Positions 16,850 through 25,888 of a DNA stretch of 64,000 nucleotides are shown here, in pieces; the stretch's first letter is position 1; the number at the start of each line of letters is the position of its first letter. The notes beneath the pieces were generated by a model. The model saw only the letters and a program-made list of their open reading frames with translations. It searched no databases and was not told the origin of the DNA. Position numbers and translations under genes: made by a program. This DNA comes from JAEXNA01 sp041676625 (lineage in GTDB: Bacteria; Vulcanimicrobiota; Xenobia; Xenobiales; JADMJV01). The stretch is from NCBI GenBank assembly GCA_041676625.1, contig JBAYRN010000012.1, positions 3,886 through 67,885 on the forward strand. The letters are read 5' to 3'.

Positions 16850-17971
16850 GTGACCGAGACCACCCGGATACCGCTGCGCTCTCTAAAAAAGGAAGCCACT
16901 CTGATGTTTTTGGCACTCTTTTACTTCGTGATCGCCACCAACACTCAAACCGGCTGGTTATTCGTACTCAGTGCTTTTCTTTTGGGCCTGCTGGGCTTGA
17001 GCCGGGCGCTCTCGCGGCGCTCCATCAAAGAGCTTACCCTGTCGGCCAGGATCGAAGGAGAGCCTCAGAGGGGGCGCCCCTTTCGACTGCTGCTCACCCT
17101 GGAAAACGCAAACTCCAGGCCGGTGCACGAGGTGCTGGTGGAAATGGACCTCCCCGACTGGGCCCAGGCGCACTCTCCTCTGCGCTGGGCGGTCCCCAGG
17201 CTAGCTGCAAGCTCCCGCCTGGAAACCAGTCTCAGCCTGATCCCGATTCGACGCGGAGAGCACCACCTGCCCTCCCTATCCATCCAATGCGGGGCACCGT
17301 TCGGCCTCTTTACCGTGATCAAGACCATCACCCTCGACCGCACTTTTCTGGTCTACCCAAAATTGGAGAGGAGCCCCTTACCCGCCTCCCGCAGCCGTGC
17401 CTCGACGGCGCTGGGAGAACTGACCTCTCCTGGCGGCCGGGGCGACACCCATAGCCTGCGCACGCTGCGAGAATACAAAGCCGGAGACGACCTGCGCCAG
17501 ATCCACTGGAAGGCCAGCGCCAAGAGAGGCCCGGGCCTCCCGCTGCTGGTGCGAGAGCACTACGCCCCCTCACCCAACCGGGTGCTTCTCTTTTTGGACT
17601 CCAGTTCCGAAGTGGAAGAGATGCCGTTTGAAAAGGCGGTGGTGAGGGCCGCTTCTGTTTTGTGGTCGGCCGCCCGCCACGGCACTCGGGCTGCTCTGGT
17701 TCTGCGCCACGACTCCGGTCAGTGGGAAGTCCTCGCTCGCTGGCCTCAGCAGTACCGCGCACTCGCCCAGATCAAACTCAGTCAGGAGCTTCCCTTTCCC
17801 CGCTGGTGTGAGGAGGCCGAGCGGGTTTTTCAGTTCGAGCTACCCCGGGGCTTTCGCAACAGTCCGCCCACTCTGCTGACCGGCGGGCTCGAAAAGCAGG
17901 CTCAGTGGCCCTCCTGGTTCGGCAAAGTCCTTTTCCCCGACAGTACCGAAGAGAGCTTGCACTATGTTTAA
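16850..17971 (+). CDS. DUF58 domain protein
   Basis: 373 residues; GTG start with a GGTGGAAGA purine-rich stretch directly upstream. Two N-terminal membrane helices (about 18-55), then a beta-rich region, then the DUF58 signature with YKAGDDLRQIHWKASAK (about 205-222) and a von Willebrand A-like fold (VLLFLDSSSE). DUF58 proteins are usually encoded with a MoxR AAA+ ATPase and a transglutaminase membrane protein. Here the transglutaminase gene follows with an 8-base overlap, but no MoxR gene is next to it. Role in envelope or stress maintenance is by family association. Confidence 0.88.
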   Translation: MTETTRIPLRSLKKEATLMFLALFYFVIATNTQTGWLFVLSAFLLGLLGLSRALSRRSIKELTLSARIEGEPQRGRPFRLLLTLENANSRPVHEVLVEMDLPDWAQAHSPLRWAVPRLAASSRLETSLSLIPIRRGEHHLPSLSIQCGAPFGLFTVIKTITLDRTFLVYPKLERSPLPASRSRASTALGELTSPGGRGDTHSLRTLREYKAGDDLRQIHWKASAKRGPGLPLLVREHYAPSPNRVLLFLDSSSEVEEMPFEKAVVRAASVLWSAARHGTRAALVLRHDSGQWEVLARWPQQYRALAQIKLSQELPFPRWCEEAERVFQFELPRGFRNSPPTLLTGGLEKQAQWPSWFGKVLFPDSTEESLHYV

Positions 17972-20066
17972 ACGCTGGCGAGCCTTTCTCAGCAAGCAAC
18001 GCTCCGAACCTGAAGAGTCCGTGGCCTACCGGATAGCCGTGACCGTGCTGGTGATGTTCGCCCTGGCTCTCACCCTTCACCAACTGGAGTGGCCCACTTA
18101 CTCTCCGGTGGTCTTGCTCTTGACCCCGGCCGCCTCGGTCTTCTCCTACTATCGGCGCGCCCACTCCAACGTGTGGCTCAAGATCTTCCTGTCGTTTGCC
18201 ATGGTGGCACTGCTACTGTGGTTCTTCGCCCGACTGGCGGCCACCCTGTACGACCCCCGACTACCGCTGGCCGAACTCCTGATCTGGTTGCAAGCGTTGC
18301 ACGCCTTCGATCTCCCCGCCAAAAAAGACCTTCGCTACACGGGTCTGGTGGCCTTGATCCTGATGGCCATCGCTTGCGTACTCACCTTTTCCACCTACTT
18401 TGCACTCTTTCTCCTGATCTTTTGTGTTCTCTTCCTGGGAGTTATGGCCATCGACTTTTGGGCCGGCAACCGCACCCCCGGTACTCACCTTCAGGCCCTC
18501 AGTAAAGAAGAGATCAGCCTGGACTGGGGCTGGCTGGGGAAAACCGTGGCTCTCACTTTACCGCTGGCCATCCTGGGGGCCGGGCTGATCTTTTTATTTA
18601 TGCCCCGGTATCAGGGCCTCAAGCTCCGCTCACTCCCGGTCAACTGGAACATGGAATTCAACATGGGCCAGGTCTCCGATGGTGAAATTCGCAGCCTGCG
18701 ACCCGGAGACGAATCCCAGGACACCGGTGGTAAACCTCAGCGAATCGAGGGTGATTCTTATTTCGGCTTTGACTCTGAAGTCAATCTCAACGCCCGGGGA
18801 AGCCTGAGTGACCGGGTGGTGATGAAAGTTCGAACCTCAAACTGGCAGTACCATCGGGCCGTGGCCTTTTCCGAGTACACCGGGGTAGGCTGGAAGAGCA
18901 TCCCCTGGGAGCCCGAACTCAAGACTGTCACCGCACCACCGTTTCGCTTTCCTCCGGTCAACTGGCAGGACGAACGAGTGACCATCTATTACGCCGAAAC
19001 CGACCTACCCAACGTAGTGTTCGCCCCCTCCAACCCGTATCGAGTCTATTTCCCGTCCAACGAGCTGTATTCCGTAAACTCTTTTGAAAAGCATAGCAAG
19101 CGGTACCCCAACACCCCGGCCACCCTGGTCGCTCCGGTCTACCTGGAGGAAGGGGTGGTGTATTCCGTGGTCAATCAGGTGCCGGCCGCCGGCACCCGGC
19201 TTCTGGCCAATCTGCGCCCCCGGCAGGAGCAACAACTCGCCCCGCACCTGAGCCCCTACCTGGAGCTTCCCGATACGGTGACCGAGCGGACTCGAAAACT
19301 AGCCGAGGAGGTTACCGCCAATTATGAAAACGACTGGAGCAAGGCCACCGCTCTCAGTACCTTTCTGGCCCAGAACTACAGCTACGATCTCAAAGTAGAT
19401 TTTTACCCTGAAGGGGCCGACACCGCCGACCATTTTCTCTTTGAATCGAAAGTCGGGTACTGCGAGCAATTTGCCACTTCACTTTGTGTGATGGCTCGAA
19501 GCCTGGGGCTCCCCGCCCGCTACGTCACCGGCTACCTGCCGGGCACCTTCAACCCGATCTCTGGATTTTATGAGATTCGAGCCTCCGACGCTCACGCCTG
19601 GACCGAGATCTATCTGGGTGACTTCGGCTGGATGATCTTCGACTCGGTGCCCGGAGGAAACCCCAATCCCGAGGTGGGTGAACCCAAACAGAGCAAATGG
19701 CTCCTGGAATCTCTCCTGGAGTACCTGGATCTACCCCCGGGAGTCCGAGAAGCACTGCCCACTCTGTTGCGGATCCTGGTCGGCCTGGCCGGCTTTTCCT
19801 TGCTCATGGCACTCTGGAAAGGGCGTTCTGGCAGCCGCCAAGGGAGCGGCTCTCCCCTCGCCCCCTACCTGAAGAAGGCGGAGCGGCTCACGGCCCAACG
19901 AAAACCTGGCGAAACGGTGAAAAACTGGGCTCGACGCCTCCCCCAGCATCCTGAACTTGCGGTGCTGGTTCGGGTCTACGAACAGAGCTTCTACCGAGAC
20001 AAACCGTTGCAGCCCGCCCAAAAAGTCGAGCTAGACGATCTCTTGAAGACGCTTAAACCCAGATGA
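17964..20066 (+). CDS. TgpA-like transglutaminase membrane protein (DUF3488/transglutaminase/DUF4129)
   Basis: 700 residues. The N-terminus has six to seven membrane helices (DUF3488), followed by a large extracytoplasmic region containing a transglutaminase-like core with the triad motifs KVGYCEQFATSLCVMARSLG (Cys), ASDAHAWTEIYLG (His) and WMIFDSVPGG (Asp) at about 490-570. One more membrane helix lies near residue 605, followed by a cytoplasmic tail ending in VRVYEQSFYRDKPL, a DUF4129-like element. This matches TgpA, an inner-membrane protein with periplasmic transglutaminase activity. It overlaps the DUF58 gene and is co-transcribed with it. Confidence 0.9.
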   Translation: MFKRWRAFLSKQRSEPEESVAYRIAVTVLVMFALALTLHQLEWPTYSPVVLLLTPAASVFSYYRRAHSNVWLKIFLSFAMVALLLWFFARLAATLYDPRLPLAELLIWLQALHAFDLPAKKDLRYTGLVALILMAIACVLTFSTYFALFLLIFCVLFLGVMAIDFWAGNRTPGTHLQALSKEEISLDWGWLGKTVALTLPLAILGAGLIFLFMPRYQGLKLRSLPVNWNMEFNMGQVSDGEIRSLRPGDESQDTGGKPQRIEGDSYFGFDSEVNLNARGSLSDRVVMKVRTSNWQYHRAVAFSEYTGVGWKSIPWEPELKTVTAPPFRFPPVNWQDERVTIYYAETDLPNVVFAPSNPYRVYFPSNELYSVNSFEKHSKRYPNTPATLVAPVYLEEGVVYSVVNQVPAAGTRLLANLRPRQEQQLAPHLSPYLELPDTVTERTRKLAEEVTANYENDWSKATALSTFLAQNYSYDLKVDFYPEGADTADHFLFESKVGYCEQFATSLCVMARSLGLPARYVTGYLPGTFNPISGFYEIRASDAHAWTEIYLGDFGWMIFDSVPGGNPNPEVGEPKQSKWLLESLLEYLDLPPGVREALPTLLRILVGLAGFSLLMALWKGRSGSRQGSGSPLAPYLKKAERLTAQRKPGETVKNWARRLPQHPELAVLVRVYEQSFYRDKPLQPAQKVELDDLLKTLKPR

Positions 20067-20391
20067 TGCGTGGGAGCGCCGAAATCAATGTACAATTCGG
20101 TCTTCGGGCAACCCCATTTGGATAGCGCAACTGCGGCACACTCCGTGGGACTCCGGCACCTCATCTGCTTGTTCAGATTGAGTTTGCGGGGCCTTCATTT
20201 CAGTATTGCACCAGGCGCAGATCAATCGAAAATCAGTGGCGACGTAGCTCATAGTTGTAAACTTCCTCTCGGCGCGGACCTTGTTTTCGGCCCTATTCCG
20301 TACCCTTAAATTACACTGAAAAAATTGCCGCTTTGTTCCCGAATTGTTGCAGCCCGGACAGGTGGTCCAAAATGACCAATCGGGGAGCGAG
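20067..20391. other. Gene-free stretch between convergent genes
   Basis: 325 bp between the transglutaminase gene and the convergent zinc-ribbon gene. A 79-codon open frame at 20070-20309 lacks a ribosome binding site and protein-like composition. I see no tRNA, no strong terminator and no repeat. It may hold termination signals or decayed sequence. Confidence 0.5.
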
Positions 20392-21345
20392 CTACTTCGA
20401 GGCCTCTTTATTCGCCCAGTAAGCGTCGACCAGCACCCGGGAAGCCTCTTCCAGATCTCCTAACCCAAAGAAGAGATACCGATCATCTTCTTTCTCGAAG
20501 GCAAGTCGCATGCGAGCCACGGAGTCCAGGCTCATCTGAAGGCCTCTTCTGGTCAAGTTCAGCGCCTCTAACAGTCCCTTCCTCCGACTCTCCGGAGCCC
20601 GGGCGATCACCTTTTCCTGCTGGTCCGTGTCTCCCAGGTGCCCGGAAAAGTTCTGCTCCAGGTGATCCAAGAAATCCCCCAACTGCTCAGCTCCGACCGC
20701 GCCCGCCTTCCAACCTTCCAGCAGATGGGCCGCCATAGCGTAATTCTTGGTGAGTTCCGCGTCTTGGTCGGGTCGACTTCGGTCCAGACCCTGATGCTCT
20801 TTAAGATCGAGAGCCTGTCCTGTGTCTACCGCCGTGGGGAGAGCCCTACCGCATCTCCCGCACTTGGGTTCACCCCGCTGATTGAGCTGGGAGCAGAAGG
20901 GACAACTCACCTCGGCCATGGCGTCAATGTGCTCCATGCCGAGCAGGTGGCCCGCCATCATCTGGTTGGTGGCCTCCTGGACCAGATCGAATCCGTAGAG
21001 AAAAAAGCCCTCGTCCGGCTCCTCCACCCCATCGGGAAGCTCCTCGGCAAACTCCAGGATCATAAATTCACAGGCCTCCAGGAGAATCTCGAAGGCTTCG
21101 TGGATGAGTTTGAACGCCTCGTTCTCAGGATTGGACACCCGGTCTCGGACCTGCTGATCGAGTTGCTGCAACTGAGCCTGAGAAAACCCAGCGATCTCTC
21201 CGATCACATCCAAGACATCGTCGGGACCCGCGATCTCCTGGCAATAGTCGTCCCAGACCCGGTTCAGAGCCTGTAGGGCCGGTGAGTCGTAATTGCCGTC
21301 CGCGTCAGGCCGGGGCGGCCCCGAAGGGCCGGAAGGAGCTTCCAT
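20392..21345 (-). CDS. Acidic helical protein with central zinc ribbon
   Basis: 317 residues, unrecognised family. At about 148-170 it has CPFCSQLNQRGEPKCGRCGR, a four-cysteine (CxxC...CxxC) zinc ribbon, flanked by acidic, mostly helical segments. No signal peptide. The ATG at 21345 lacks a Shine-Dalgarno sequence; instead TAGCAT ends six bases before it, so the transcript is probably leaderless. The gene is monocistronic, convergent with the transglutaminase gene. Zinc ribbons of this kind mediate nucleic-acid or protein contacts; nothing more specific can be said. Confidence 0.75.
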   Translation of the reverse strand: MEAPSGPSGPPRPDADGNYDSPALQALNRVWDDYCQEIAGPDDVLDVIGEIAGFSQAQLQQLDQQVRDRVSNPENEAFKLIHEAFEILLEACEFMILEFAEELPDGVEEPDEGFFLYGFDLVQEATNQMMAGHLLGMEHIDAMAEVSCPFCSQLNQRGEPKCGRCGRALPTAVDTGQALDLKEHQGLDRSRPDQDAELTKNYAMAAHLLEGWKAGAVGAEQLGDFLDHLEQNFSGHLGDTDQQEKVIARAPESRRKGLLEALNLTRRGLQMSLDSVARMRLAFEKEDDRYLFFGLGDLEEASRVLVDAYWANKEASK

Positions 21346-21351
21346 TAGAAG

Positions 21352-21357
21352 ATGCTA
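21352..21357 (-). promoter_or_regulatory. Candidate -10 box, leaderless start of zinc-ribbon gene
   Basis: TAGCAT (minus strand) ends exactly six bases before the ATG at 21345. Same geometry as seven other genes in the window. Confidence 0.45.
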
Positions 21358-21366
21358 GTAGCTTGT

Positions 21367-21954
21367 TTACCAGCCGAAGAACCCACGAGCACATCCGCAG
21401 CCGCTGGAGGCGTAGTGACCACCGCCCCAACCGGGTACGAAGGGAGGGTTGTAGGTGCTGTAGGAGCCACCCTGGCCGAAAATGTTGCCGTAGCTGTGGT
21501 TGCTCGCGTGAGCACCGGTCCAGGTGTTTCCGCCCCAATTGGAGTGGGCAGCCTCGAATGGGTTGACGTGGGTCTGCTGGCCGTAGTAGTTGCCGCTGTA
21601 CACGTTGCCGCCGGAGGAAGCGCTGTTGAAAGTATAGGGGCTGGCGTTCTGGTAGTTTTGCTGATAGTTGCCGAAGACGTCGTTGCTCCAGTTGCCGGTT
21701 TCGTATCCGCCGTCGCCGAAGACTCGTCCGCCACCACCGCTGGAGCCCCACATATTGTGGTTGGAGTAGTCTCCCCCGGCGTAGACGCCGCGCTGAGTGT
21801 TGAAGCCGATCTCGGCCCCACCGTGGCCGAAGCCGAAAGGACCGTTGCCCCAGCTTTCCGAGCGAAGCCCGAAGTCGAAGTCGAGCTTTCCATCGCCGTT
21901 GGCGTCGCCGATACCGATTCTAAAGCCTTCGTGTTGAAAAATGGGGAATGACAT
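21367..21954 (-). CDS. Gly/Asn/Tyr-rich protein with N-terminal Ca-binding-type loop
   Basis: 195 residues from the ATG at 21954 (GGAG upstream). The N-terminus reads IGIGDANGDGKLDFDFG, a DxNxDGxxD calcium-binding loop as found in EF-hands and dockerins. The rest is low complexity, rich in Gly, Asn, Ser and Tyr, and ends with SSGCGCARGFFGW. No hydrophobic signal peptide. The composition resembles secreted or surface structural proteins, and a second Gly-rich protein with a similar CxC motif lies at 60622-61185. Function unknown. It is transcribed towards the zinc-ribbon gene 21 bp downstream. Confidence 0.7.
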   Translation of the reverse strand: MSFPIFQHEGFRIGIGDANGDGKLDFDFGLRSESWGNGPFGFGHGGAEIGFNTQRGVYAGGDYSNHNMWGSSGGGGRVFGDGGYETGNWSNDVFGNYQQNYQNASPYTFNSASSGGNVYSGNYYGQQTHVNPFEAAHSNWGGNTWTGAHASNHSYGNIFGQGGSYSTYNPPFVPGWGGGHYASSGCGCARGFFGW

Positions 21955-22191
21955 AATGAGTGTGGTCTCCTGATCTGCTATTGAACCCATTATGGACTTC
22001 GGGTCTTAAAAAAACCAGAAATTTCATGTTAAAAAAAGATTGCCGTTTGTTACCAATCGGACGCCCCAAAAACGGTCAACCCCGAAAATTCGGCCCAGAT
22101 TTAACAGTTTGGCAACAGCATTTAACAATTTTGAAACTTCGCTGCAACTTTCAAGCGATTTTAGGGGAAGCCGGTGACCTCCGGTTCCAGC

Positions 22192-22197
22192 TATAAT
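22192..22197 (+). promoter_or_regulatory. -10 box TATAAT, leaderless start of HAD gene
   Basis: Perfect TATAAT followed by six bases (CCACCG) and the ATG at 22204; no Shine-Dalgarno sequence. The transcript should begin at or next to the start codon. The upstream 200 bp is A+T-rich. Confidence 0.65.
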
Positions 22198-22203
22198 CCA
22201 CCG

Positions 22204-22863
22204 ATGTGGCCCCAACGAAAGCCCGTAAAGGCGCTCCTCTTCGATGTGGGTGGAGTCCTGGTCAAGACCCAACTCGAGCGATTTTTGCAGATGGGAAGCC
22301 GTCTTTTCCATTGTACCCCGGCTGTGTTGCGCACCCACATCTCTACCTTGATCGAGGAACTCGAGCGCGGCGAGATCGACAGCTACGCTCTCTGGGAAGA
22401 GCTGGCCGAGACCCTTTCCATCAACGGACTGGGTAAACCGCAGGAACCGGAGAAAGCGGAAGCCCTGTGGTGGCAGACCGTGCACGAGTCGCTGACCGTG
22501 GACCCGGACATGCTAGAACTGTGCCGACAGTTGCACGGCAGAATCCCTATGGGTGTCCTCTCCAACACCATCAAAGACCACGCCCAAAATTTACGGAGCC
22601 GGGGAGTTTATGATCTCTTCAACCCCTGCGTGCTTTCCTGCGAAGTGGGCATGCGCAAACCGGAAGCCCGCATCTACCGACTGGCCGCTGAGTTGCTCAA
22701 CACGCCCCCGGAATACTGTCTCTTCATCGACGATCTCAAGGTAAACCTCAAGGCCGCTCGCGCCTGTCGCATGCAGACACACCACTTCACCGGCCGAGAA
22801 AAGCTGCAGGATCGCCTGAAGGGCCTGGGTTTAGAACTGGAACTACGAAGTTTTGGAACGTAG
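22204..22863 (+). CDS. HAD-superfamily hydrolase
   Basis: 219 residues from the ATG at 22204. HAD motif I is LLFDVGGVLV (nucleophile Asp; the second Asp is replaced by Gly as in the epoxide-hydrolase/haloacid-like subgroup), motif II MGVLSNT, motif III Lys in GMRKPEARIY, and motif IV CLFIDDLKVN. The helical cap (about 20-95) fits subfamily IA. Likely a phosphatase or haloacid-type hydrolase; the substrate cannot be told from sequence. The last 21 bases overlap the end of the convergent glycosyltransferase gene. Confidence 0.85.
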   Translation: MWPQRKPVKALLFDVGGVLVKTQLERFLQMGSRLFHCTPAVLRTHISTLIEELERGEIDSYALWEELAETLSINGLGKPQEPEKAEALWWQTVHESLTVDPDMLELCRQLHGRIPMGVLSNTIKDHAQNLRSRGVYDLFNPCVLSCEVGMRKPEARIYRLAAELLNTPPEYCLFIDDLKVNLKAARACRMQTHHFTGREKLQDRLKGLGLELELRSFGT

Positions 22864-24300
22864 TTCTTGGACCAGCAGCCAGATGGCGGGTAAGTAAAGA
22901 GGAACGCTGACGTACCCCCGCTGCGCAAAGTCGAGAGAAAAGGCGTGGGTGAGGTGCAGATACGGCACAGCCAGGCTCAGATATATGGCAGCCCGAGGTT
23001 CGGCTTTCCGGGAAGCCAAGATCCCCAATACCAAAGGAAGACTGAAGTAGTGAGGCCACAAAAACATGGTGCCAAAGAGATAAAGCAAGAGGTACGCCTG
23101 GCAGGCATGTAATGCCAAATATTCGACGGTGTTATGGCCGGCACGGTAAAAGCGATACAGCGGGAGAGCTACCGCAAAACGACCAGCCCGCGCCAAATAC
23201 AAGAAGAAATAGGCCAGAGCCAGGGTTGGTACATTTTCACTGTCTATTATCGTCCAGAATCCACGTAAACTAAAAAGAACCGAACTGAGGAAGGAGTTGG
23301 TAAAAAGCTGTTCGGTAGTTCTTAAGTTGGCAAGCATCTGAGCTATACCGTCGGGTTGGTAACGCACTGTGAAAAAAGCCGCGAAAACACCAAGAAAACC
23401 AGCTGCGGCCAGGATAGAGCCAGGCTTCTTGCTTCTGACCAGGTAAAGGCAGAAGAGCAAAAAAAAGAGCCCCGTCGTGATTTTCATAAAGACCGCCAGG
23501 GCGAGAAGCGCAACCGCCAGGAGAGTCTTTCCTCGAAGCTCCAACCAAAGGGCCAGAATCAGCGTAAAAATGATGACCAATTCGTTGTGTCCCTCGAACA
23601 CAAGTTCGGTCATCAAAAGTGGGTTCAGAGCGGTTAATCGAAGTATTCGCTCCGCGTTCTCAGCACCGAATTCCCGTCCAAGGCTCCACAGCAGATAGAG
23701 AAGTCCGCAGAACAGCAGAACGGAGAGTAGCTTGAGCAAAAATAGCCCGAAGCTCACGCCCCCTCCCGAAATTAAGCTCAACTGGAAGTTTAGCAGGAGC
23801 AGCGCGGGTCCATAGACCACCGTGTTGGCCAGTCCAAATCCATCGGGGAAATAAGGGGCGAGCTGAGCTTGATCGAGGCCATTCAGACCCACCAGATAAG
23901 GGTTGTCGCTTGCCAATTGTACTACACCCAGTAAATGATAAAGAAAGACATCCGAAGAGAGAAAAGAGGTTGTAGCTAAACCCAACCCCAGACCAATGGC
24001 CGTGGGAACGAGGATCCATCTGCGTTGAGCCCCGACCTCAAGGTCGCATCGGGGCAGGGCCAATACGGCACCGAGGTAGGCAAGAGCAGAGAGCAAGGGA
24101 TACAGGAGCTGTATCCAGGGAAACCATGAGAGGGGAATGGCTGGAGCGAAGCCTTGGAGCGACCAGGCGAATTCAAAGGTGGTTGAGCGGACACCTGGAG
24201 TGGCCAGGGAAAGCCCCCGCAAAAGTTGGGCCAGGATAAGGACTGCGCAAAACCCTAGGTAGCTCACCCGCCATCGTGCGACGCTCCTATCTTTACTCAC
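22843..24300 (-). CDS. GT-C type polytopic glycosyltransferase
   Basis: 485 residues with about twelve membrane helices. Early loop motifs SSDVFLYHLLG and NPYLVGL, followed by VVYGPALLLLN, match the GT-C/GT87-type mannosyltransferases that use polyprenyl-phosphate sugars (SSDvy.Y...G....NPY......YGP); the Asp in SSD is the expected catalytic residue. It should transfer a sugar to a lipid or glycan on the outer face of the membrane. Its GTG start overlaps the potC stop (GTGA), so it is translated as the last gene of the polyamine transporter operon, an unexpected pairing. Confidence 0.75.
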   Translation of the reverse strand: MSKDRSVARWRVSYLGFCAVLILAQLLRGLSLATPGVRSTTFEFAWSLQGFAPAIPLSWFPWIQLLYPLLSALAYLGAVLALPRCDLEVGAQRRWILVPTAIGLGLGLATTSFLSSDVFLYHLLGVVQLASDNPYLVGLNGLDQAQLAPYFPDGFGLANTVVYGPALLLLNFQLSLISGGGVSFGLFLLKLLSVLLFCGLLYLLWSLGREFGAENAERILRLTALNPLLMTELVFEGHNELVIIFTLILALWLELRGKTLLAVALLALAVFMKITTGLFFLLFCLYLVRSKKPGSILAAAGFLGVFAAFFTVRYQPDGIAQMLANLRTTEQLFTNSFLSSVLFSLRGFWTIIDSENVPTLALAYFFLYLARAGRFAVALPLYRFYRAGHNTVEYLALHACQAYLLLYLFGTMFLWPHYFSLPLVLGILASRKAEPRAAIYLSLAVPYLHLTHAFSLDFAQRGYVSVPLYLPAIWLLVQELRSKTS

Positions 24301-25058
24301 CGACTCCGCTCACTCTTCCACTGGCTCATCAGCAAAGCCGACAGCGTGATCAGGAGGGTGATGGTGCTGATGGCATTGATCTTGGGACTGATCCCGAATT
24401 TGACCATGGAGTAGATCTTTAAGGGAAGAGTACCGGCGCCGATCCCGGCGGTGAAAAAAGTGACCACGAAGTCGTCCAGGGAAAGGGTGAAGGCCAATAG
24501 GCAGCCCGACAAGATGCCGGGATAGATCCGGGGCAGGGTGACCAGGCGAAAGCACTCCCAGGGAGTGGCTCCCAGGTCGGCGGCGGCTTCTTCGAGGTCG
24601 AAGTTGGTGCCCTGTAGCCTGCTCCGCACGGTAGCCGCGCAGTAGCCCACGCAAAACGAGATGTGGCTAATGATGACCGTGGTGAGTGAGAGTTGAATAC
24701 CCAGCCCCACAAAGAAGGTCAAGAGCGACGTACCCATGACGATCTCCGGAACAGCCATGGGCAAGAACACCATCGATAGCACGGTGGAGCGCCCCCGAAA
24801 CCTGTAACGAGTGAGAGCCAGAGCGGTCGTGGTGCCCAAAACGCCGGCTGCCAGGGTGGCCAGAAAACCGACCTGGAGACTGTTCCAGAGAGCTCGAAGC
24901 AGAGCCTCATCCTGCAGTATTTTTCCGTACCATTCCAGAGTGAAGCCGCTCCACTTCACATTGCGCTTGTCCTGGTTGAAGCTAAACAGCACCAGCACGC
25001 AGATAGGCGCGTAGAGCAAGAGGTATACGAAAGCCACGTGGGCCTTGAGAAACTTCAC
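24297..25058 (-). CDS. potC: Spermidine/putrescine ABC transporter permease PotC
   Basis: 253 residues, six membrane helices, with the cytoplasmic EAA loop EEAAADLGATPWECFRLVTL (about 155-175) that contacts the ATPase. The N-terminal WYGKILQDEALLRALWNSL is typical of PotC. GTG start overlapping the potB stop (TAGTG). Part of the chain potA-potD-potB-potC; imports polyamines with the lipoprotein PotD. Confidence 0.92.
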   Translation of the reverse strand: MKFLKAHVAFVYLLLYAPICVLVLFSFNQDKRNVKWSGFTLEWYGKILQDEALLRALWNSLQVGFLATLAAGVLGTTTALALTRYRFRGRSTVLSMVFLPMAVPEIVMGTSLLTFFVGLGIQLSLTTVIISHISFCVGYCAATVRSRLQGTNFDLEEAAADLGATPWECFRLVTLPRIYPGILSGCLLAFTLSLDDFVVTFFTAGIGAGTLPLKIYSMVKFGISPKINAISTITLLITLSALLMSQWKSERSR

Positions 25059-25888
25059 TATTTCTCGTCTCCTTCAACCCTGGCGTAGGCGATCACCCCG
25101 GCCGTCATCAAGACGATCAAGAGGAGTGACAGGGCTGAGCCGAAGGGCCAGTTAAAGGAGCCCAGATACTGCTGTTGGATGAGATTCCCGATCATCTGAT
25201 CGTCGGGCCCTCCCAGGAGTTCGGCGGCCACGAAGTCGCCCAGGGCCGGCACGAAGGAGAGCAGGCCACCGGCCAGCACGCCGGGTAGCGAGAGGGGCCA
25301 GACCACCTCTTTGAAGATCGAAAAATCGTTGGCACCCAGATCCCGAGCCGCGTCGATCAAGCGCTTATCCATCTGCTCCAGGGAAACGAAGATGGGCAGA
25401 GTGGCAAACGGTATAAATCCGTAGGTGAGTCCCAGGATCACCGCCCCCGGTGTGTTGAGAAGCTGCAGCGGTTCGGAGATCAGCCCCAATTGCAGCAAGC
25501 AGTAATTCAGCAGGCCGTCGGTCTGCAAGAGGGTCATCCAGGCGTAGGTGCGGATCAGATAAGAGGTCCAGAACGGCAGCATCAATAGGATCAAAAAAAG
25601 GTTCTTGCGGCGGCCGGCCTTCAAGGCGATGTAGTAAGCCACCGGGTATCCCAGGATGAGGGCCGCCAGCGATGCGCAGCCGGCGTAGAGAAAGGTCCGG
25701 CCGAGGATCGGCAGATAGCTGGAGTCCAGAGCTTTTCGGTAGTTATCCAGGGTCCACTGGGGTAAGATCTCGTAATCCGGGCTCACCGGATGAAAGCTCT
25801 GCCAGATCACCGAGCAGAGAGGAGCCACGATAAAGACAAGCTCAAAAATGAGAAAGGGAGCCAGCAGCTTCCAGGGGGTCTTCCTCAC
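25058..25888 (-). CDS. potB: Spermidine/putrescine ABC transporter permease PotB
   Basis: 276 residues, six membrane helices, EAA-type loop LIDAARDLGANDFSIFKEVV. The conserved PFWTSYLIRTYAWMTLL and QTDGLLN stretches identify it as PotB/PotH-type. I place the start at the GTG at 25888, which overlaps the potD TGA (GTGA) and has GAGGTGA upstream; an earlier start at 25918 would overlap potD by 34 bases. Confidence 0.92.
   Translation of the reverse strand: MRKTPWKLLAPFLIFELVFIVAPLCSVIWQSFHPVSPDYEILPQWTLDNYRKALDSSYLPILGRTFLYAGCASLAALILGYPVAYYIALKAGRRKNLFLILLMLPFWTSYLIRTYAWMTLLQTDGLLNYCLLQLGLISEPLQLLNTPGAVILGLTYGFIPFATLPIFVSLEQMDKRLIDAARDLGANDFSIFKEVVWPLSLPGVLAGGLLSFVPALGDFVAAELLGGPDDQMIGNLIQQQYLGSFNWPFGSALSLLLIVLMTAGVIAYARVEGDEK

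Noticed and set aside
16626..16853. 75-codon open frame before the DUF58 gene
   Set aside because: No ribosome binding site or homologous pattern; it spans the divergent promoter region.
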